A DNA stretch of 64,000 nt, taken from the NCBI GenBank assembly GCA_012270485.1, contig JAAXIF010000019.1, positions 47,500-111,499 of the forward strand, in the 5' to 3' direction. Made by a program: the position numbers and the translations under genes. Within the stretch, counting starts at the first letter, position 1. Every line of letters starts with the position of its first letter. Below are positions 28,292-37,419 of the stretch, one piece after another. The notes under the pieces are model-generated. The model made no database searches, was not told the origin of the DNA, and saw only the letters and a program-made list of their open reading frames with translations. This stretch comes from Sphingobacteriales bacterium (GTDB taxonomy: Bacteria; Bacteroidota; Bacteroidia; Chitinophagales; Chitinophagaceae).

Positions 28292-28299
28292 TATTTTTG
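28292..28299 (+). promoter_or_regulatory. Possible -7 box of purA
   Basis: TATTTTTG matches TAnnTTTG, 20 nt upstream of the purA ATG. No well-spaced TTG element is visible. Confidence 0.4.
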
Positions 28300-28319
28300 C
28301 CGCGATTCAAAGCAAACTT

Positions 28320-29582
28320 ATGGTGGACGTTTTACTGGGTTTACAGTGGGGTGATGAGGGTAAGGGAAAGATCGTTGATTATTTCGCACCCAAATATGAT
28401 ATCATTGCCCGTTTTCAGGGCGGTCCGAATGCAGGACATACCTTATACGTGAATGGACAAAAAATGGTGTTGCATCAGATACCTTCCGGTATTTTTCATC
28501 AACACATCGTTAATGTTATTGGTAATGGTGTGGTGCTTGATCCTGTAACCTTGAAGCGTGAGTGTGATGCAGTAGCTGCATATGGTATTGACGTACGTAA
28601 GAACTTATTTATCTCACAAAGAACCAATCTGATCGTTCCTACACATCGTGCTTTGGATAAAGCATCTGAATTACAAAAAGGTGATGCAAAAATTGGATCC
28701 ACTTTGAAAGGCATCGGACCTGCTTATATGGATAAGACAGGAAGAAATGCACTGAGAGTAGGCGATATTTTGAGTCCGTCTTTTGATGCTCAATACAAAG
28801 AGCTGCGTGCTAAACACCAGACTTTATTAAATAATTTCAATTTCAGCGAAGATATTTCTGCATCAGAGCAGGAGTTCTTTGAAGCGATTGAGTTTTTGAG
28901 AACATTGAATATTATCAACTGCGAATATTTTATCAATAAAAGTTTGGCAGAGGGTAAAAAAGTACTGGCAGAGGGCGCACAAGGAAGTATGTTGGATATC
29001 GACTTCGGAACATTCCCTTTCGTTACTTCTTCGAATACCATTTCTGCGGGTGTGTGTACCGGATTGGGGGTTTCTCCAAAACAAATCAATGAAGTATTGG
29101 GTGTCACCAAAGCTTATTGTACCCGTGTTGGTGGCGGTCCCTTCCCAACAGAGCTGAATGATGCAACCGGAGAAGAGTTAAGAAGAATTGGTAGCGAATT
29201 TGGCGCCACTACCGGACGTCCACGTCGTTGCGGCTGGATTGATCTGGTTGCTTTAAAGTTTGCTTGCATGATCAATGGTGTAACACAGCTCATCATGACT
29301 AAAGCGGATGTATTAGATAGTTTTGATACGCTGAACGTTTGTACCGCTTATAAAATCAATGGTCAGGAGCATACTGAAGTTCCTTTTCAGATGTCGGGAG
29401 TGGATATTGACCCTGTTTGGAAAAGTTTTTCCGGATGGAAAATAGACAGTACCAGCATCAAAGTTGCCGGTTCCTTGCCTGAAACCATGACAACTTATAT
29501 CGATTTCATCAACAAATATGTTGGTGCGCCTGTTAAATACGTTTCAAACGGACCGGGCAGAGAACAGATTGTAGCCATTTAG
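28320..29582 (+). CDS. purA: Adenylosuccinate synthase PurA
   Basis: A 420-residue enzyme that joins IMP and aspartate using GTP, the first committed step to AMP. The N-terminal GLQWGDEGKGKIVD holds the catalytic aspartate and P-loop-like glycines. NAGHTLYVNG follows with the catalytic histidine, and TTGRPRRCGW is the substrate loop. The start ATG follows an A/T-rich leader with a possible -7 box. The length is normal. Confidence 0.97.
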   Translation: MVDVLLGLQWGDEGKGKIVDYFAPKYDIIARFQGGPNAGHTLYVNGQKMVLHQIPSGIFHQHIVNVIGNGVVLDPVTLKRECDAVAAYGIDVRKNLFISQRTNLIVPTHRALDKASELQKGDAKIGSTLKGIGPAYMDKTGRNALRVGDILSPSFDAQYKELRAKHQTLLNNFNFSEDISASEQEFFEAIEFLRTLNIINCEYFINKSLAEGKKVLAEGAQGSMLDIDFGTFPFVTSSNTISAGVCTGLGVSPKQINEVLGVTKAYCTRVGGGPFPTELNDATGEELRRIGSEFGATTGRPRRCGWIDLVALKFACMINGVTQLIMTKADVLDSFDTLNVCTAYKINGQEHTEVPFQMSGVDIDPVWKSFSGWKIDSTSIKVAGSLPETMTTYIDFINKYVGAPVKYVSNGPGREQIVAI

Positions 29583-29669
29583 TTTGTGGCATCGCATTTG
29601 TAACAAAAAAATTTTTTTGGTTAATCAGAATTTGCGTTGAAATTTTACGCAGTTAATCTTATTGGAAAT

Positions 29670-30128
29670 ATGGCAGCAAGATCTGATAAGGATAAAAAAT
29701 CCTCCACCCTTAAGAAAGCAGCACCTAAAAATGCTGATGAGAAACCGTCTCCAAAAAGCAAAAAGCAAATGGAAGACGATGATGATGATTTGGAAGATGA
29801 TGATGATGAGATGGATCTCAAAGCTCCTTCCAAAAAAACTGCATCTAAATCTTCGTCTAAGAAATCAAAATCTGATGACGACGACGATGATGATGACGAA
29901 TTAGATGAAGATTCAGACGATTGGGAAAAACCAGAAGATGAAGACGATGACTGGGATCCCGACTTCGATGAATTTGATATTCCCAAAAGCAAAGGGAAAA
30001 AAGCATCCGGCGGCGCAAAAAAGAAGGGCGATGATGATGATTTTAGCTTAGATGAAGACTTCAAAGAATTCGACCTATTTGATGATAAAGCAGGTGGATT
30101 TGACGATGATGACGATGATGATTTTTAA
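29670..30128 (+). CDS. Very acidic low-complexity protein
   Basis: A 152-residue protein made almost entirely of aspartate, glutamate, lysine and serine, with runs of up to seven aspartates (DDDDDDDDELDEDS). The first third is mixed lysine-rich (RSDKDKKSSTLKKAAPKN); the rest alternates acidic tracts with short lysine patches such as IPKSKGKKASGG. There is no signal peptide or recognised domain, and it is probably disordered. The start is set at 29670 (MAARSDKDKK); an in-frame ATG at 29637 is possible. A chaperone-like or nucleic-acid-mimic role is speculative. It is not a shadow: the antisense frame is the mirror serine tract. Confidence 0.7.
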   Translation: MAARSDKDKKSSTLKKAAPKNADEKPSPKSKKQMEDDDDDLEDDDDEMDLKAPSKKTASKSSSKKSKSDDDDDDDDELDEDSDDWEKPEDEDDDWDPDFDEFDIPKSKGKKASGGAKKKGDDDDFSLDEDFKEFDLFDDKAGGFDDDDDDDF

Positions 30129-30186
30129 TCGGCCTAAATAACGATCTATCATTTATTCCTTTTCTATAACAGATAGTATAGAAACC

Positions 30187-30233
30187 AAACAACAAATGTT
30201 GAACTGGGCTAATCAGTTCAACATTTGTTGTTT
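30187..30233 (+). promoter_or_regulatory. 19-bp hairpin over the first ATG of pabB
   Basis: A perfect 19-bp inverted repeat (30187-30205 with 30215-30233) has a 9-nt loop and contains the first ATG of pabB (30196) in its left arm. It could terminate the upstream transcript or block translation from that ATG. Confidence 0.8.
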
Positions 30234-31428
30234 TCTGGACAACCATCAATACCAAAGTTCCGCATCAGTAGTGGAATGTATGGTTGCCTGTGGTGTAACT
30301 GCCGCATTGCCTTCTGATGCTTCTCTGAATACCTTGGATGATTTTATCCATACCCATAAAACCAAATGGATCTTTGGTCATCTGGGATACGACATCAAAA
30401 ATCAAATTGAACAGCTTCGTTCTATACATACGGATGGTATTCAATTTCCCGATCTTTTCTTTTTTGTTCCCGCAATCATTCTTTCCCTGAAAGAACAAAC
30501 ACTTTTCATAGAAATATACAATGATGCTGATGCGTCAAGTATTTATGAGTCAATTAAAGCTACTCCCGCTGTTTTGAGTGTACCGCAACCTAGCGTATCT
30601 GTTCAGCCTAAAATGACCAGACAAAAATATATCGCAACGATTGAGCAGCTTAAACTGCATATACAAAGAGGCGATTGTTATGAGATCAATTTTTGTCAGG
30701 AGTTTTATGCTACCGATACAGTGATTGAGCCTTTGTCATTGTATCAACAACTCACAAAAGTTTCACCAAATCCTTTTGCATGTTATTATCGACTAGAAGA
30801 TAAATACCTGCTCTGTGCCAGTCCGGAACGCTTTTTACAGAAAAAAGGCGATCGTTTATTATCACAACCTATCAAAGGCACTATTCCACGAAATCAATCC
30901 GATCCGGAAGCTGATCAACAATTGATTGAGCAATTGCAGAACAGTGAGAAAGACAAAAGTGAAAATGTAATGGTGGTAGATCTGGTACGGAATGATCTTA
31001 GCAAAGTATGTCAACAAGGATCGGTGCAAGTCACTGAATTATTTGGCATTTATAGTTTTCCGCAAGTACATCAGATGATTTCTACAGTTGAAGGAGCCCT
31101 TGATCCTGCTTATCAGTTTACAGATATCATCAAAGCTTGTTTCCCTATGGGTAGTATGACAGGTGCTCCTAAAAAAAGAGTGATGGAACTGATAGAGCAA
31201 TATGAACAAAGCAAACGCGGTTTATATTCGGGTGCTGTAGGCTATATCAGTCCTACCGGTGATTTCGATTTTAATGTAGTGATCAGAAGTATTCTTTATA
31301 ACAGCACTAATCAGTACCTGGGTTATCAGGTTGGCGGTGGTATTACTTTTTATAGTGATCCGGAAAAGGAATATGAAGAATGTCTGGTAAAAGCTGCGGC
31401 CATTAGAAGAGTGCTTGAAGGCGCATAA
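30196..31428 (+). CDS. pabB: Aminodeoxychorismate synthase component I (PabB-like)
   Basis: A chorismate-utilising enzyme of about 410 residues from the first ATG. The C-terminal catalytic domain has GDCYEINFCQEF, SPERFLQ, PIKGTIPR, MVVDLVRNDLSKV and the late AYQVGGGITFYSDPEKEYEEC pattern. It makes 4-amino-4-deoxychorismate for folate. The frame is open 54 nt upstream of the ATG, and those codons (SITDSIETKQQ) run on naturally into MLNWANQFNICCFLD, so a non-ATG start near 30148-30151 is plausible. The ATG lies inside a 19-bp hairpin. Its stop is convergent with a lytic transglycosylase gene. Confidence 0.88.
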   Translation: MLNWANQFNICCFLDNHQYQSSASVVECMVACGVTAALPSDASLNTLDDFIHTHKTKWIFGHLGYDIKNQIEQLRSIHTDGIQFPDLFFFVPAIILSLKEQTLFIEIYNDADASSIYESIKATPAVLSVPQPSVSVQPKMTRQKYIATIEQLKLHIQRGDCYEINFCQEFYATDTVIEPLSLYQQLTKVSPNPFACYYRLEDKYLLCASPERFLQKKGDRLLSQPIKGTIPRNQSDPEADQQLIEQLQNSEKDKSENVMVVDLVRNDLSKVCQQGSVQVTELFGIYSFPQVHQMISTVEGALDPAYQFTDIIKACFPMGSMTGAPKKRVMELIEQYEQSKRGLYSGAVGYISPTGDFDFNVVIRSILYNSTNQYLGYQVGGGITFYSDPEKEYEECLVKAAAIRRVLEGA

Positions 31429-31434
31429 GCCCAA

Positions 31435-32499
31435 TTATCTGGATGCAGAAGCACTTTCCAATAATGATTTCACAGACTCCATCAACAATTGTTGCTTTTT
31501 AGCATGGAACACTTGTTCCTTATCCTTGAGTATGCGCATGGAATACTTCTTTCCTTCCGCTAAAGTTTTATCAAAATTCGGGTTCCAACGATTGAATTGA
31601 TTCAAGTTCATTAAAAGCGCATTGGAGACAATCAGCGAATTGTATCTACCCGCTATTTCAACCACAGTAGAATTATTCAGTTCATCCGTGGTCAGTTGAA
31701 CCGTTTCTGTACTTTGTAGAATTGCTTTCTTTTGTTCTGTCTCCGCAGCCGTCATGGTAGTCCAACCCCCGCTTCCCTCAAATGCATAATGAGTCCCGAT
31801 GAATTTTTTGACATGATTTCTGGTTTCTTCAGGTAAATGGTATTGCAAATCCCAGAACTCTCTACTACCCGATTTTCTGATCGCTTGTTTTACACGACCT
31901 GCCCCTGCATTATAGGCCGCAACCACCAATAACCAGTCATTGAATTCAGCATACAATTCGCGCATCAGTTTTGCAGCTGCGTGTGTGCTCTTGTAATAAT
32001 CCAATCGCTCATCTACTGCACCCACACGTAAACCAAAACGTTTGGCTTCATAAGGCATCAACTGCCATGGACCTGCCGCACCTGCCCATGATACCACATT
32101 CGATCCGAGATGACTCTCGATCACACTGAGGTATTTCATTTCTTTAGGCAATCCATAAACTGTGAGTACGTTATCATATAAATCGAAATAAGGCTTACCC
32201 CAGCTTTTCATTTTCTCCAGATGCTCGCCATTTTTTCGAACATATTCTTGTACAAATGCAACAGCTCTCGGATTCAATTGCGCCTCATAGGGTTTAGAAG
32301 CATCAAAACGCTGAGCGGTAAACAAACTTTTAAACCCACTTTTATCATTGAGGGTAGAATCACTGTCTGTTGATGCAGAACCAATACCAGCCGCTTTAAA
32401 AGACATCATCCCCAGTGAACCTGCCACAAAAGCAAAGCAGACCAACAATGCTTTGCTGGTGCTGATATGACTTTGTATGCTGATACCAAACCACTTCAT
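31435..32499 (-). CDS. Lytic transglycosylase (Slt/MltD-like)
   Basis: A murein-cleaving enzyme of about 354 residues with a membrane anchor or signal peptide near the N-terminus (KALLVCFAFVAGSLGMMSF). The catalytic region is ESHLGSNVVSWAGAAGPWQLMPYEAKRFGLRVG, with the catalytic glutamate in ES and the typical AYNAGAGRVKQAIRKSG. A C-terminal tail has a LysM-like IAGRYNSLIVSNALLMNLNQFNRWNPN stretch. The start is set at 32499 (MKWFGISIQSH). It acts in the periplasm. Confidence 0.88.
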   Translation of the reverse strand: MKWFGISIQSHISTSKALLVCFAFVAGSLGMMSFKAAGIGSASTDSDSTLNDKSGFKSLFTAQRFDASKPYEAQLNPRAVAFVQEYVRKNGEHLEKMKSWGKPYFDLYDNVLTVYGLPKEMKYLSVIESHLGSNVVSWAGAAGPWQLMPYEAKRFGLRVGAVDERLDYYKSTHAAAKLMRELYAEFNDWLLVVAAYNAGAGRVKQAIRKSGSREFWDLQYHLPEETRNHVKKFIGTHYAFEGSGGWTTMTAAETEQKKAILQSTETVQLTTDELNNSTVVEIAGRYNSLIVSNALLMNLNQFNRWNPNFDKTLAEGKKYSMRILKDKEQVFHAKKQQLLMESVKSLLESASASR

Positions 32500-32577
32500 G
32501 TGATCAAATCCTTTAATTATCAATTAGTTCTGTAATGGGTTGCAATAAGTTGGGTTATGTTCAAAACAGAGCGTCTG

Positions 32578-34017
32578 TTATTCAGAAAGTTCCAAAAACT
32601 GTTTTGAAAGGCGGAGCAAAGATACCTCATCATCCTGAGAAGTCATAATCTGCAGACCAAAGGGCATCCCATTAGGGTGTTTAAACAGCGGTATGGAAAT
32701 GGCGGGTATTCCTACCAGATTGGCGAATACAGTGTAGATATCACCTAAAAACATGGCCAGCTGGTCATTTTGCAACTCACCAATGCGGTAGGCAGGTGCC
32801 GGAACGGTTGGCGAAATAATGGCGTCATAAGATGAAAAAACGGTTGCTGTAAGCTGTTGTAATTTTCTTCTAACTTGTTGAGCTTTAGTAAAATAAGCAT
32901 CGTAATAGCCGGCACTTAATACAAAACTGCCCAGCATGATTCTTCTCTTTACTTCTTTACCAAACCCTTCACTCCTAGACAACTTATAGAAATCTGTCAG
33001 ATCATCGGTTGGCTGAGTCGATCTATGTCCAAAACGAACCCCATCATACCGAGAAAGATTACTGGAAGCTTCGGCAGTAGTTAAAACATAGTAAGTAGGC
33101 ACCACATATTCAAGTAGCTCAAAATCAAGAGGTTCTACGATATAACCTTGGGCTGTTAATTTTTTGATAAAGCCTTCAGTTGCGGCTTTGATTGCAGGGT
33201 CTAAACCGGGATGGTCCAATGCTTCTTTAAAATAAGCAATTCTTTTGGGTGGGTCATCCATCTTATTCAATGCAGCGGTAAAATCGGGAACCGGCAACTG
33301 AGAAACCGTACTATCAAACGCATCAGCACCGGAAATTACTTGAAGTGTAAGGGCTACATCTTGAATGTTTTTTCCAAAAATACCGATCTGATCAAAAGAA
33401 GAAGCATAGGCGATGAGACCATAACGTGATATTCTTCCATAGCCGGGTTTGAGTCCGATGATACCACAAAAATCAGCCGGCTGTCGTACCGATCCACCGG
33501 TATCACTCCCCAAACTAATCATACAATGATCTGCTTGAACAGCAACAGCCGAACCACCGGAAGATCCGCCCGGTACGCGTGTTTCGTCCAACGCATTTTT
33601 CACCGATCCGTAAGCAGAATGTTCATTACTGCTACCCATGGCAAATTCATCGCAGTTTTGTCGGCCAATAATGATGGCTCCTGCATCCAATAATTTTTGT
33701 GTAGCGGTAGCGTTGTATACAGATACAAATCCATCCAGCATCCGGGAAGATGCCGATACACGATGGTCTTTATAACAAATCACATCTTTGAGTCCTATCA
33801 ATACTCCATGTAAAGGCAAGAGTGGTTGATTGGACGATCTTTCTTTATCCATACTTGCCGCTGCAGCAAGGGCTTCTTCTGCATACACTTCAAGCCAGGC
33901 ATTCAGGTGTTGATCTGCTTGTATCCTATCGATATAAAAACGAACGGCCTCCACACAGGTGGTTTGGCCGTTCTGTAATGCTGTATGATAGTCTTTGATT
34001 GTGCTAAAGCGAAACAA
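32578..34017 (-). CDS. gatA: Asp-tRNA(Asn)/Glu-tRNA(Gln) amidotransferase subunit A
   Basis: The 479-residue amidase subunit of GatCAB, which hydrolyses glutamine to supply ammonia. The catalytic Ser-cisSer-Lys triad segments are GLKDVICYK (lysine), PGGSSGGSAVAVQ (serines) and GSDTGGSVRQPADFCGIIG. The subunits GatB and GatC are not adjacent, as is common in Bacteroidota. It lies between the lytic transglycosylase and tatA. Confidence 0.94.
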   Translation of the reverse strand: MFRFSTIKDYHTALQNGQTTCVEAVRFYIDRIQADQHLNAWLEVYAEEALAAAASMDKERSSNQPLLPLHGVLIGLKDVICYKDHRVSASSRMLDGFVSVYNATATQKLLDAGAIIIGRQNCDEFAMGSSNEHSAYGSVKNALDETRVPGGSSGGSAVAVQADHCMISLGSDTGGSVRQPADFCGIIGLKPGYGRISRYGLIAYASSFDQIGIFGKNIQDVALTLQVISGADAFDSTVSQLPVPDFTAALNKMDDPPKRIAYFKEALDHPGLDPAIKAATEGFIKKLTAQGYIVEPLDFELLEYVVPTYYVLTTAEASSNLSRYDGVRFGHRSTQPTDDLTDFYKLSRSEGFGKEVKRRIMLGSFVLSAGYYDAYFTKAQQVRRKLQQLTATVFSSYDAIISPTVPAPAYRIGELQNDQLAMFLGDIYTVFANLVGIPAISIPLFKHPNGMPFGLQIMTSQDDEVSLLRLSKQFLELSE

Positions 34018-34045
34018 AGGCTAAAAATCTTTTTGAAGTGAAATA

Positions 34046-34234
34046 CTATTGTGCAGCCTGATCCTTTTCTTTGATCCCTTCTTCCAGTTCTTTCTTCACA
34101 TTGTTCTTTGCATCGTTGAATTCACGGATACCTTTACCCAGTCCACGCATGAATTCGGGGATCTTTCTACCACCAAACAATACCAGTACCACCACTGCGA
34201 TCAATAAAATTTCCTGAAATCCTAAATTACCCAT
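34046..34234 (-). CDS. tatA: Twin-arginine translocase TatA/TatE family protein
   Basis: A protein of 62 residues: a single N-terminal membrane helix ([19 protein letters not shown]) with the hinge FGGRKIPEF, then an amphipathic helix and a charged tail ([23 protein letters not shown]). It forms the pore of the folded-protein export system. The start is set at 34234 (MGNLGFQEI), as the extension to 34288 is not family-like. It lies 28 nt upstream of gatA on the same strand. Confidence 0.92.
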   Translation of the reverse strand: MGNLGFQEILLIAVVVLVLFGGRKIPEFMRGLGKGIREFNDAKNNVKKELEEGIKEKDQAAQ

Positions 34235-34337
34235 AAAATAAGTTTTGAGAAGTTCAAAGGTAAGGTAAAACCATACTGAATGAACCAATTAACAGCAAAG
34301 TTTATGGATAAATATTTGATAGATGGCTAGACAAAAA

Positions 34338-34370
34338 AAAGCGGAAACCGATGAACTCAGTTTCCGCTTT
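34338..34370 (-). terminator. Rho-independent terminator of rplS
   Basis: A perfect 11-bp stem (34338-34348 with 34360-34370) is followed on the minus strand by a run of Ts, 20 nt after the rplS stop. Confidence 0.9.
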
Positions 34371-34389
34371 TACTATACATCTAATGAAA

Positions 34390-34740
34390 TTAGAATCTTT
34401 TTTCCTTAATACGTGCGCTCTTACCGCTACGCTCACGCAAATAGTACAATTTAGCGCGACGAACTTTACCGGTCTTATTCAGAACGATAGAATCGATGTT
34501 TGGTGAAAGAATAGGGAACAAACGCTCTACACCTACTCCGTCAGAGATTTTACGCACAGTAAAAGAAGCGGTTGCTCCATTACCCTGTAACTTAATCACA
34601 TCACCACGGAAGCTCTGGATACGCTCCTTACCACCTTCAATAATTTTATAGTTAACAGTGATATTATCACCTGCTTTGAACTTAGGATATTCTTTCTTTA
34701 CCGTTAACTGCTCGTGTACAAACTGAACTGCTGCGTTCAT
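34390..34740 (-). CDS. rplS: 50S ribosomal protein L19
   Basis: A 116-residue ribosomal protein at the 30S-50S interface. Typical segments are PKFKAGDNITVNYKIIEGGKERIQSFRGDVI, GVGVERLFPILSPNIDSI and the basic KVRRAKLYYLRERSGKSARIKE tail. It stands alone rather than in the rpsP-rimM-trmD-rplS operon of many bacteria, and has its own terminator. Confidence 0.98.
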   Translation of the reverse strand: MNAAVQFVHEQLTVKKEYPKFKAGDNITVNYKIIEGGKERIQSFRGDVIKLQGNGATASFTVRKISDGVGVERLFPILSPNIDSIVLNKTGKVRRAKLYYLRERSGKSARIKEKRF

Positions 34741-34803
34741 AACATTTAATTTTTGCGGACGGCAAAGGTAAGGATGGGGGCGGGATTCTCCAAAAGTTTT
34801 TGG

Positions 34804-34838
34804 GCTGTGAGCTGTGAGCTACGAGCTATGAGCTTTAC
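34804..34838. repeat. GCT-type heptamer block, left of the S23 gene
   Basis: Five consecutive 7-bp units (GCTGTGA, GCTACGA, GCTATGA and similar) between rplS and the S23 gene. Inverted to the block at 35314. Confidence 0.85.
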
Positions 34839-35191
34839 TTGTTTAACTTATGTATAAAGCTAATAAGCATCTTTTGCTCCTCATCAATTTTATAAATTAT
34901 TGATTTTCTGATGTTTATTGAGCCAAAGCCAAGCAATTCTGATAAGAGAATATGTGTTTCAAGTTCAAAACAAGACCCTAAAGAAATTTGCAAAAAATGA
35001 GCATATTCTCGATCACTTTTTCGACTACTACCCTCTGCTATATTCGCGGGAATTGAGCTTGCAGACCTAGTTATCTGACTGATTAAACCATATTTTTCCT
35101 CTTTTGGAAACTCTCGAATCAGTTCATAACATAATTGGGCAATTTCCATTCCTTGCTGCCATACCTTGAGACGTTTAAAGTCTTTCATCAC
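34835..35191 (-). CDS. Four-helix bundle protein (S23 family)
   Basis: A 118-residue helical protein with the S23 pattern KRLKVWQQGMEIAQLCYELIREFPKEEKYGLISQITRSASSIPANIAEGSSRKSDREYAHFLQISLGSCFELETHILLSELLG. This family is found inside 23S rRNA intervening sequences, as stand-alone genes, and as the Avd accessory protein of diversity-generating retroelements. No reverse transcriptase is nearby, and it is not inside rRNA. It lies alone between rplS and rny, bracketed by inverted GCT-type heptamer blocks, with a terminator downstream of it towards rny on the opposite side. Confidence 0.9.
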   Translation of the reverse strand: MMKDFKRLKVWQQGMEIAQLCYELIREFPKEEKYGLISQITRSASSIPANIAEGSSRKSDREYAHFLQISLGSCFELETHILLSELLGFGSINIRKSIIYKIDEEQKMLISFIHKLNK

Positions 35192-35266
35192 AAATATATT
35201 TGACCTGCAAAATAACCCATACCTATACGGTAGATACGAAGTGCACTAGTCAATAGCAAACAACAA

Positions 35267-35295
35267 AAAACCACCTTATATTCAAAGGTGGTTTT
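35267..35295 (-). terminator. Terminator-like hairpin upstream of the S23 gene
   Basis: A perfect 11-bp stem (35267-35277 with 35285-35295) with a 7-nt loop and a T-rich tail on the minus strand, between rny (ending 35344) and the S23 gene. It closes rny transcripts. Confidence 0.85.
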
Positions 35296-35313
35296 ATAGT
35301 AAAAATATATCAA

Positions 35314-35341
35314 GCTCGTAGCTCGAGGCTCGCAGCTCATA
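35314..35341. repeat. GCT-type heptamer block, right of the S23 gene
   Basis: Four consecutive units (GCTCGTA, GCTCGAG, GCTCGCA, GCTCATA) abutting the rny stop. Its reverse complement resembles the block at 34804. Confidence 0.85.
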
Positions 35342-35343
35342 GC

Positions 35344-36909
35344 TTATCTCGCTACATTCACCGCCCGCTTCTCCCGAATCACAGTCACCTTAATCTGACC
35401 CGGATAGGTCATTTCAGTTTGTATTTTTTGGGCAATTTCAAAGCTGAGTTTATCGCTGTCGCCGTCGGTTACTTTTTCTGCTTCCACTATTACGCGTAAT
35501 TCTCTTCCCGCCTGAATGGCGTACGCTTTTTCTACTCCCTGATAAGCCAATGCCAGATTTTCTAGGTCTTTAATTCGTTGCAGGTATTGCTGCATGATTT
35601 CTCTACGTGCACCCGGACGCGCTCCACTGATGGCATCACAAGCTTGTACGATCGGAGAAATCACATATAACATTTCCATTTCATCATGGTGAGCACCAAT
35701 CGCATTCACCACCGCCGGATTTTCGCCATACTTCTCTGCTAATTTAGCACCGAGTAATGCGTGACTCAGTTCTGTTTCTTCATCGGGAACTTTTCCGATA
35801 TCATGCAATAATCCGGCACGTTTTGCCAATTTAGGATTCATGCCTAATTCAGCTGCCATGATACCACAAAGATTGGCTGTTTCACGGCTATGCATTAACA
35901 GATTTTGTCCGTAAGAAGAACGGAATCTCATTTTCCCAACAATACGAATCAATTCTTTATGTAATCCATGTATTCCCATCTCGATCACCGTACGCTCTCC
36001 AATTTCCATTACCTGCTCTTCTAACTGGCGTCGGGTTTTTTCTACTACTTCTTCAATACGGGCAGGGTGAATACGCCCGTCCGTTACCAATCTCTGTAAA
36101 CTCAATCTGGCAATCTCTCTTCTTAATGGGTCAAATGAAGAAAGGATAATGGCTTCCGGTGTATCATCCACGATCAAATCAACACCGGTAGCGGCTTCAA
36201 TGGCACGGATATTTCTACCTTCTCTACCAATGATCTGACCTTTGATCTCATCGGTTTCTAGGTTGAATACAGTAACCGTATTTTCAATGGTTTGCTCTGC
36301 AGCGGTACGTTGAATGGTTTGAATAACGATCTTACGAGCTTCCTTATTCGCCTTCTGCTTCGCATCTTCAATGATCTCCTGTTGTAAAGTAAGCGCTCTG
36401 GTTTGTGCTTCCTGACGCAGACTCTCCACCAATTGTGATCTTGCCTCTTCTGCACTGAGACCGGCAATTTTTTCAAGTCTGCGGATATGTTCTTCCTGAT
36501 GCTTCTCTAACTCAGTGCGCTTCAGATTCACCACTTCAATTTGCCGATTCAGGTTTTCCTTGATCGCTTCATTTTCCTTGATCTGCTTGTCTAAAGCAGC
36601 TTCTTTTTGATTGATGGAGATTTCTTTCTGCTTCGCACGATTTTCGGATTCGCTGATCTTACGATTGCGTTCATTCACTTCACGCTCATGCTCAGCTTTT
36701 AACTGTACAAAGCGTTCTTTTGCTTCCAGCTGTTTTTCCTTTTTAATGGTTTCAGCCCTTAGCTCTGCTTCTTTCAGGATATTTTGTGCCTGTAGATGGG
36801 CTTCATCAATTTGTTTTTGGGTGTTTTTGGCAAAGATGAATTTACCTGCTATCAACCCCACAATGAGTGCCACAGGTGCGGCTATGATCAAGACAAGCGT
36901 CTGGTCCAT
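35344..36909 (-). CDS. rny: Ribonuclease Y
   Basis: A 521-residue membrane-anchored endoribonuclease of mRNA turnover. It has an N-terminal membrane helix ([21 protein letters not shown]), a long coiled coil, a KH domain ([46 protein letters not shown]) and an HD domain ([47 protein letters not shown]). The C-terminal [14 protein letters not shown] ends against a heptamer block. Confidence 0.97.
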   Translation of the reverse strand: MDQTLVLIIAAPVALIVGLIAGKFIFAKNTQKQIDEAHLQAQNILKEAELRAETIKKEKQLEAKERFVQLKAEHEREVNERNRKISESENRAKQKEISINQKEAALDKQIKENEAIKENLNRQIEVVNLKRTELEKHQEEHIRRLEKIAGLSAEEARSQLVESLRQEAQTRALTLQQEIIEDAKQKANKEARKIVIQTIQRTAAEQTIENTVTVFNLETDEIKGQIIGREGRNIRAIEAATGVDLIVDDTPEAIILSSFDPLRREIARLSLQRLVTDGRIHPARIEEVVEKTRRQLEEQVMEIGERTVIEMGIHGLHKELIRIVGKMRFRSSYGQNLLMHSRETANLCGIMAAELGMNPKLAKRAGLLHDIGKVPDEETELSHALLGAKLAEKYGENPAVVNAIGAHHDEMEMLYVISPIVQACDAISGARPGARREIMQQYLQRIKDLENLALAYQGVEKAYAIQAGRELRVIVEAEKVTDGDSDKLSFEIAQKIQTEMTYPGQIKVTVIREKRAVNVAR

Positions 36910-37039
36910 TTTCTAATTCGTTTTTTAAATAGTTCAAAATCATTGATTCACAATAACACATCACAATTTACAATAATGAGTAAACGGATAAGAGCGAAGA
37001 TAATTAAATACGTAGAAGAAAAGTGAAATCTGTTTAGAA

Positions 37040-37108
37040 TAGTCCATAGTCCATGGCAAGAACAATTCTTTTGCTTTTTTCCTCCTGCTATGGACTATCG
37101 ACCATGGA
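37040..37108. repeat. Two GTCCATG-type heptamer blocks between rny and zapA
   Basis: Short blocks at 37040-37057 (TAGTCCA type) and 37088-37108 (CTATGGA type) in opposite orientation, about 30 nt apart, just before the zapA stop. Confidence 0.75.
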
Positions 37109-37115
37109 CTGGGTA

Positions 37116-37415
37116 CTACTGCCCCCCTTCCTCCAGGGCTTTATCGAGCTGACGCTCGAGGGTGGCTAGTTTTTGGGAGGCTTCTTCCCATTTAACCAGT
37201 TCTATTCCGCTTTGATTCTGTTCAGTGGCAAACCATAACAGCACCATCGAAACGTAGTCTTGCATGTCTTTACCCGCTAGGTTCGTCTTAAACTCAGTGA
37301 TTTTATCATTGATCAACCCAGCAGTCTTACGTACCATTTCTTCGTCTTGGGGTTCAATACGTAGACGATAATTACGATCTGCGATGACAATATTGACAGG
37401 AATTAACTCAGACAT
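37116..37415 (-). CDS. zapA: Cell division protein ZapA
   Basis: A 99-residue FtsZ-ring stabiliser. Typical features are the N-terminal VNIVIADRNYRLRIEPQDEEMVRKTAGLINDKI and the C-terminal coiled coil (KWEEASQKLATLERQLDKALEEG). It forms dimers and tetramers that crosslink FtsZ filaments. It is paired with a small coiled-coil protein 4 nt upstream, probably a ZapB-like partner. Confidence 0.9.
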   Translation of the reverse strand: MSELIPVNIVIADRNYRLRIEPQDEEMVRKTAGLINDKITEFKTNLAGKDMQDYVSMVLLWFATEQNQSGIELVKWEEASQKLATLERQLDKALEEGGQ

Positions 37416-37419
37416 GCAA

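Noticed and set aside
29645..30064. Minus-strand serine-rich frame opposite the acidic gene
   Set aside because: It is the antisense mirror of GAT/GAC and TCT/TCC codons.
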